From assembly GCA_023614405.1 (NCBI GenBank), contig CM042694.1:114698685-114762684 (forward strand): a stretch of 64,000 nucleotides of DNA. The letters run 5' to 3'. The stretch comes from Avena insularis (taxonomy: Eukaryota > Streptophyta > Magnoliopsida > Poales > Poaceae). This document shows, piece by piece, positions 60,127 to 64,000 of the stretch (positions are counted from its first letter, which is position 1; the number at the start of each line of letters is the position of its first letter). The notes beneath the pieces are model-generated. The model searched no databases. It was not told where the DNA came from and worked only from the letters and a program-made list of their open reading frames with translations. Position numbers and translations under genes: made by a program.

Positions 60127-61339
60127 CACTGGTGGAAAACGGGCATTTAGTCCCGGTTAGGGAGGGCTTTAATTCCGGTTGCCTGAATCGGGACTAAAGG
60201 CCTTACCCTTTACTCCCAGTTGGCTTACAAACCGGGACTAAAGTCCCTCCACGTGGTTGCGTTCGCGTGCTGGTCCATGTTTTGGATTTTTGAATTTTCT
60301 AATAGGTTAATCTCTAATCACCCCTATTCTCATATCAAAGTGCATACTTATGATCAAACTTTCCGGTCGGTCACCCATCCTCAGACTGCTCCATCCTCAG
60401 CACGCTAAACATTTGAGTTCCTTCCACATTAGCTTCCAAGACTGCACTGTTAACTTCCTGATAATACTATGCTATCAATTCTATTAACCTTAGACTTTGA
60501 TAACACATGATTTTATTTTTTGAATTCTAAATAATTCTAAAAATAAGCAACAATGATTAAGTAATAATAACCAACAATGAATTCCAAATAATCTTTATGC
60601 ATAATTCAATTATTAATTCAAAAACTCATAATTTTCAAAAAACAAACTCTCAAAAAACTAAAAAAACAAAAATTCCAAAACAATATAAAACTTCAAAATA
60701 ATTTAAAAGTAAAATAAACAACAAAAAAACTCAAAATTATCAAAAAATATCAATTTTCTCATTTTTTCGGGCAAAACCTAAAATCTTCCCGCTTTCTGAT
60801 TTCCCTTTGGAATATTCAAAATCTGTCACTTGTGCAAACAGTATTGAAAAGTTGAAATCGGATGTAACTTTTCGCGTAGATACTTTTTCATATATTACAC
60901 AATTTTTTTCGAGTTCGTACGCAAAAGTTATAGCCGTTTTAATTCGGAACAACATTTTTTGGCAAAAAAATCAGAATTTAAAATTTCCCTAAAAGTTGAT
61001 TGCGTGAGGCATAGGCATGTCAAAGGATTTTGAAATTTGAAGTTTTTATCATTTTTGTTTATTTCTCAAAGGATAGGCATGAGAGGAAAAAAATTGTATG
61101 TTCACCTTTAATCCGGGTTGGTGTCTCCAACCGGGACTAAAGGTCTATCCGTTAGTCCCGATCGGTGTCTCCAACCGGAACTAAAGGTCCCGTTCGAACC
61201 GGGACTACAGGTGGCCATGCCTTGTGCAGTGTCCTAGCCGTTCGAACCGGGACTAATGCTCACATTAGTCCCGATTCGTAACACAACTGGGACTGATGCT
61301 CCGGGCATCTCCGAATAGAAGCCCTGTTTTCTACTAGTG
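60127..61339. mobile_element. CACTA-like non-autonomous transposon
   Basis: 1213 bases with ends CACTGGTGGAAAACGGGC and, inward from the right, CACTAGTAGAAAACAGGGC, flanked by AGT on both sides (60124-60126, 61340-61342). Several subterminal TTAGTCCCG / CGGGACTAA motifs lie within the first and last 250 bases, as in CACTA elements. The AT-rich interior has no transposase. Array units lack it at the matching place. Confidence 0.92.
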
Positions 61340-61701
61340 AGTAGAGATAGAGAGAATTCTATTACTACCATTGATTTACAAAATATAATTAATTCGGAGC
61401 CTATCCCTAGTTTCAACAAATGTGTAATAGTGATGATACAATTTGGCAAACCAATTTTTTGGTGAAGAAATTCGTTCCAGTGTGAACACCCTTGCATGCT
61501 CACCCCTAATCAAGAGAAGTTGTGAGAAACACGACAAGAAAAGGAAACTTCTGATAACCCACCTTGGCGCTGGATCCTGACTGCGGCAGCAATGGAGGGC
61601 AGGAGCTTTGCGAAAAGATGCACTCACAATGTGGACGAAGAAAGCAGGAACAACACCATATCTGAATTCAAAGTTTTACCCAATTAACTCATAAAGTGTC
61701 T

Positions 61702-61780
<79 letters not shown>

Positions 61781-62450
61781 ATTATATCAAGATAACCAAC
61801 AACATTGAAGTCAGAGAGATCCGAATTTGCTGGACAACAAGTTCCACACCACGATATCAATAATTTACATCCCAAAGGCACCATTGGATGGTAATATTAT
61901 TTCTCACTACATACATAACAAAACAATATCTAGAAAATATTTCTACAACCACTTCATGCTTTTCCCTTACAGATTTGTGTAGATTGAAGTTCCGTCAAAA
62001 ACGAGTCGTCTCCTCACAAAACTAGCATAGAAACATACACATTGACAGTGTTAATCCATGTTATTGGCTAATATTTTGTCCAATGTTAGTCTGCAAATGC
62101 CAATTGCAAACCAATTTTTTTCAAGATCTACCTTTTTTAGATGCCTCTCGTCAGACCAGAGAAATTGAACTATGGACATGAAGAGGTGTTCACATATAAT
62201 AATTTAATTTAATTTTTCAGATGATCTAAGTTTCTTATTGCGAAGTTCCGCATGTAGATGAATGAGAAAGGATGCTTTCTGCGAGAGTGAAATTGTCCAT
62301 TCAGCCTCATTGATCAATCTAAGCTACCTAATTTTCTTATTATAAATTTCTGTAGGTAGATGAATGTGAAAGGATGCTTTCTCCAAGAGTGAAGTTGTTC
62401 GCTCATCTAGATCGATCAATGTGAGTACAACTACCAGAGCCAATATTTGC
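61340..62450. repeat. Diverged unit-related segment E, right part
   Basis: Continues the unit after the CACTA insertion. TTTACAAAATA, ATCCCTAGTTTCAACAAATG, AAAGTTTTACCCAA and GATGAATGAGAAAGGATGCTTT match array positions in order. The homologue of the recurring array ORF has a TGA after 10 codons (near 62287). The GATGAATG block is repeated (62255-62353 and 62354-62430). Confidence 0.88.
61704..61779. repeat. CA microsatellite, ~76 bases
   Basis: Uninterrupted CA run. The array units have only about six CA repeats at the same place (for example 1793-1803). Confidence 0.98.
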
Positions 62451-63189
62451 AAGAAATTAGGGTTTCAAGGTTCACTCTATTAAAAAAGGTTTCAAGATTC
62501 ATATGATAGAAATTAGGGTTTCAAGAAATATCTATGAGTGTACATCAAATATTTGCTTGTAAGTTTTAGAAGATGCTACACATGGAGATTAGGTCCAACT
62601 TGATTCACAATTCCACCATGAATCTCTTGGTAGGTTTAAATTGTCCTATATCAAAAATTATACCCGCAAATTATTAAAGATAGGTAGGAATATGTGAAAT
62701 TGAAAGAAAATGTAAAAATTTAGAGAAGGTTTCTACACATGAGCTGAAATTTCAAATATTTCCAGGTAAATCATGCATCATAACTCTTTATGCAGTACGG
62801 CCAACAAGTATTCCTCCTCTCTTATCGACATGCCCCTATTTCCTTGCTTGCACCCAAGTACGTAGTATATGCAAGGGTGAAATTATTCGATCTTCCATGG
62901 CATATAAAGAAATGGGGGACCGGTCTATCATGAAGTCTATCTTACAATTTTCGAAATATAATTTCCCTTTTCTAGAAAGCGTCTTTTAAATTGATTTCAC
63001 TTGGAATATATAAAAAATATTAATATGATGACTAAGCATGTATTTATTATAACTTATTTCTTATTCTATCTGTTCTATGGAAGTATAGCACTCCTCCAAC
63101 TATTTAAAGTAAGTAAACACTTTATATCAAAAGTAGCAAAGCTCTTGACATGAAACATGTTATCTTGTCTTAAACTACCTAAACACACC
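62451..63189. repeat. Segment E downstream block
   Basis: 62700-62960 is shared with segment D (54110-54310) and 62980-63095 with segment C (43800-43945). No coding sequence. Confidence 0.6.
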
Positions 63190-63690
63190 CAAATTTGGTA
63201 CCTTAAGGACCGCTGAAAGCATGGATATTCATAGTTGGACAGTTGAATTAGATGACCGACGAAAGTGAGAGTGAGAGTGATATTTAGAACTTACTAATAA
63301 AAGTAAGTGCGAGAGTGGGTATTGGTTTAGATGAAAGAGTGTCTAGGAGGAACTAGACAACTAGACACTACTCATATATAGGAGAAGGTGAGATTCGAAC
63401 TCGGGCTGTCCAACACACCACCTCTTGTGCTAGCCAGAAGACCCCCGAGCCTTTCTCGTATTGGTTTAGAACTTACTAATGAAAGTGAGTGTAGACCATG
63501 TATTCAAAAAAGTCTAGCTGGTGCTGGTGACATGCTTGCAGCTACTAGCTATAAAAAATTATTTCGATAAGAGGTACCAGCTATAAATGGACTATCTCTT
63601 TTTCTAGAACGAAAGGGACATTATTTAACAACTATAAATGTTTCCGATAGTTCTATATAAACAGATTGTTGTATTAGTGGTTTTTTACAT
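63190..63690. repeat. Paralogous segment (third copy of the 40.8-41.4 kb block)
   Basis: GGTACCTTAAGGACCGCTGAA, GTATTGGTTTAGAACTTACT and AACAGATTGTTGTATTAG align with 40.84-41.2 and 44.58-44.83 kb. A sub-block beginning TATTGGTTTAGA occurs twice (63318 and 63459). Confidence 0.75.
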
Positions 63691-64000
63691 CTATACACTC
63701 ATGGCAATTGACCCACCTAAGATAGGCTTGGGCACATGTATACATAAGATAGTCGTGCTCAATAAGCATGTCTGTGGACGAGGATACCAGGAATCCGTCC
63801 ACCCAGGTAGCCATGTGTCCATGTCGACCATCACTTTGCTCAGACTTCGGACGATCACGTAGATCTTTCGCCCAATGGATACGAGCCCAACATCACCTAG
63901 TCCTTGGTCTCGTTCACCCACGTCGTCAGCTTCGTCCATATATGACTGGTCGAGCACGTAGAGCGTCCCATTGTAGGACATTCCCCTCCATGTCTGGTTG
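63691..64000 (-). pseudogene. Kelch-repeat gene fragment, cut by window edge
   Basis: Minus strand from the right edge: NQTWRGMSYNGTLYVLDQSY, then two overlapping frames (one with TTWVNETKD, the other with LVSIGRKIYVIV and MVDMDTW). The YNGTLYVLD and GRKIYVI...MDTW strands look like Kelch repeats and match the fragments near 42.0 and 51.5 kb. A frameshift is likely in the NETKD region. The 5' part lies outside the window. Confidence 0.6.

Noticed and set aside
61684..61884. 66-codon minus-strand ORF with a long Cys-Val repeat
   Set aside because: It is the translation of the CA microsatellite.

Overview
The window is plant nuclear DNA, almost certainly from a grass and probably Pooideae. It holds Stowaway elements with the CTCCCTCC terminus, a Tourist element with TAA target duplications, a CACTA-type element full of TTAGTCCCGG/CGGGACTAA motifs, and an LTR fragment that looks like the Angela/BARE copia family. 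No bacterial gene, rRNA, tRNA or CRISPR array was found. Nearly everything is repeat, transposon or decayed gene sequence; only one small gene model near 47 kb may still be meaningful.

Region 1 (1-30.7 kb) is a head-to-tail tandem array of a ~3.45-kb unit, with nine copies visible and the left end outside the window. Each unit is a ~3.0-kb body plus a ~0.45-kb solo LTR that starts TGTTG, ends CTAACA and is flanked by AAGTT on both sides. The body has no ORF I would call a gene. It contains two diverged versions of one promoter/5'-leader-like module. Neighbouring copies share derived variants (copies 6-9 form one group, 8-9 a subgroup), pointing to stepwise local duplication.

Region 2 (30.7-38.5 kb) is a diverged tenth unit without the solo LTR, so it is an empty site. 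It is split by a nearly full-length but dead Ale/Hopscotch-like copia element on the minus strand (30807-37965), and that element is split by a hAT element with a damaged transposase (32871-35004). Both insertions have recognisable target duplications.

Region 3 (38.5-46 kb) holds a truncated second copia element, a Stowaway, Kelch-repeat gene fragments in two adjacent copies, a diverged stretch related to the unit, a probable Ty3-type solo LTR and a foldback element. Region 4 (47-54 kb) holds the small minus-strand gene with a Tourist-like element just upstream of its TATA box, a foldback element with a hAT MITE inside it, two GC-rich unassigned islands, the best preserved Kelch exon and another Stowaway.

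Region 5 (54-64 kb) holds further diverged copies of the unit and Kelch-linked sequence, a decayed PIF/Harbinger- or NAM-associated-type gene, a 1.2-kb CACTA-like element and a long CA microsatellite. The order 'unit-like body, then Kelch fragment' occurs at both 30.7-42 kb and 58-64 kb. I infer that an ancestral duplicon containing a Kelch-type gene was copied several times, and that its left part later expanded into the tandem array.
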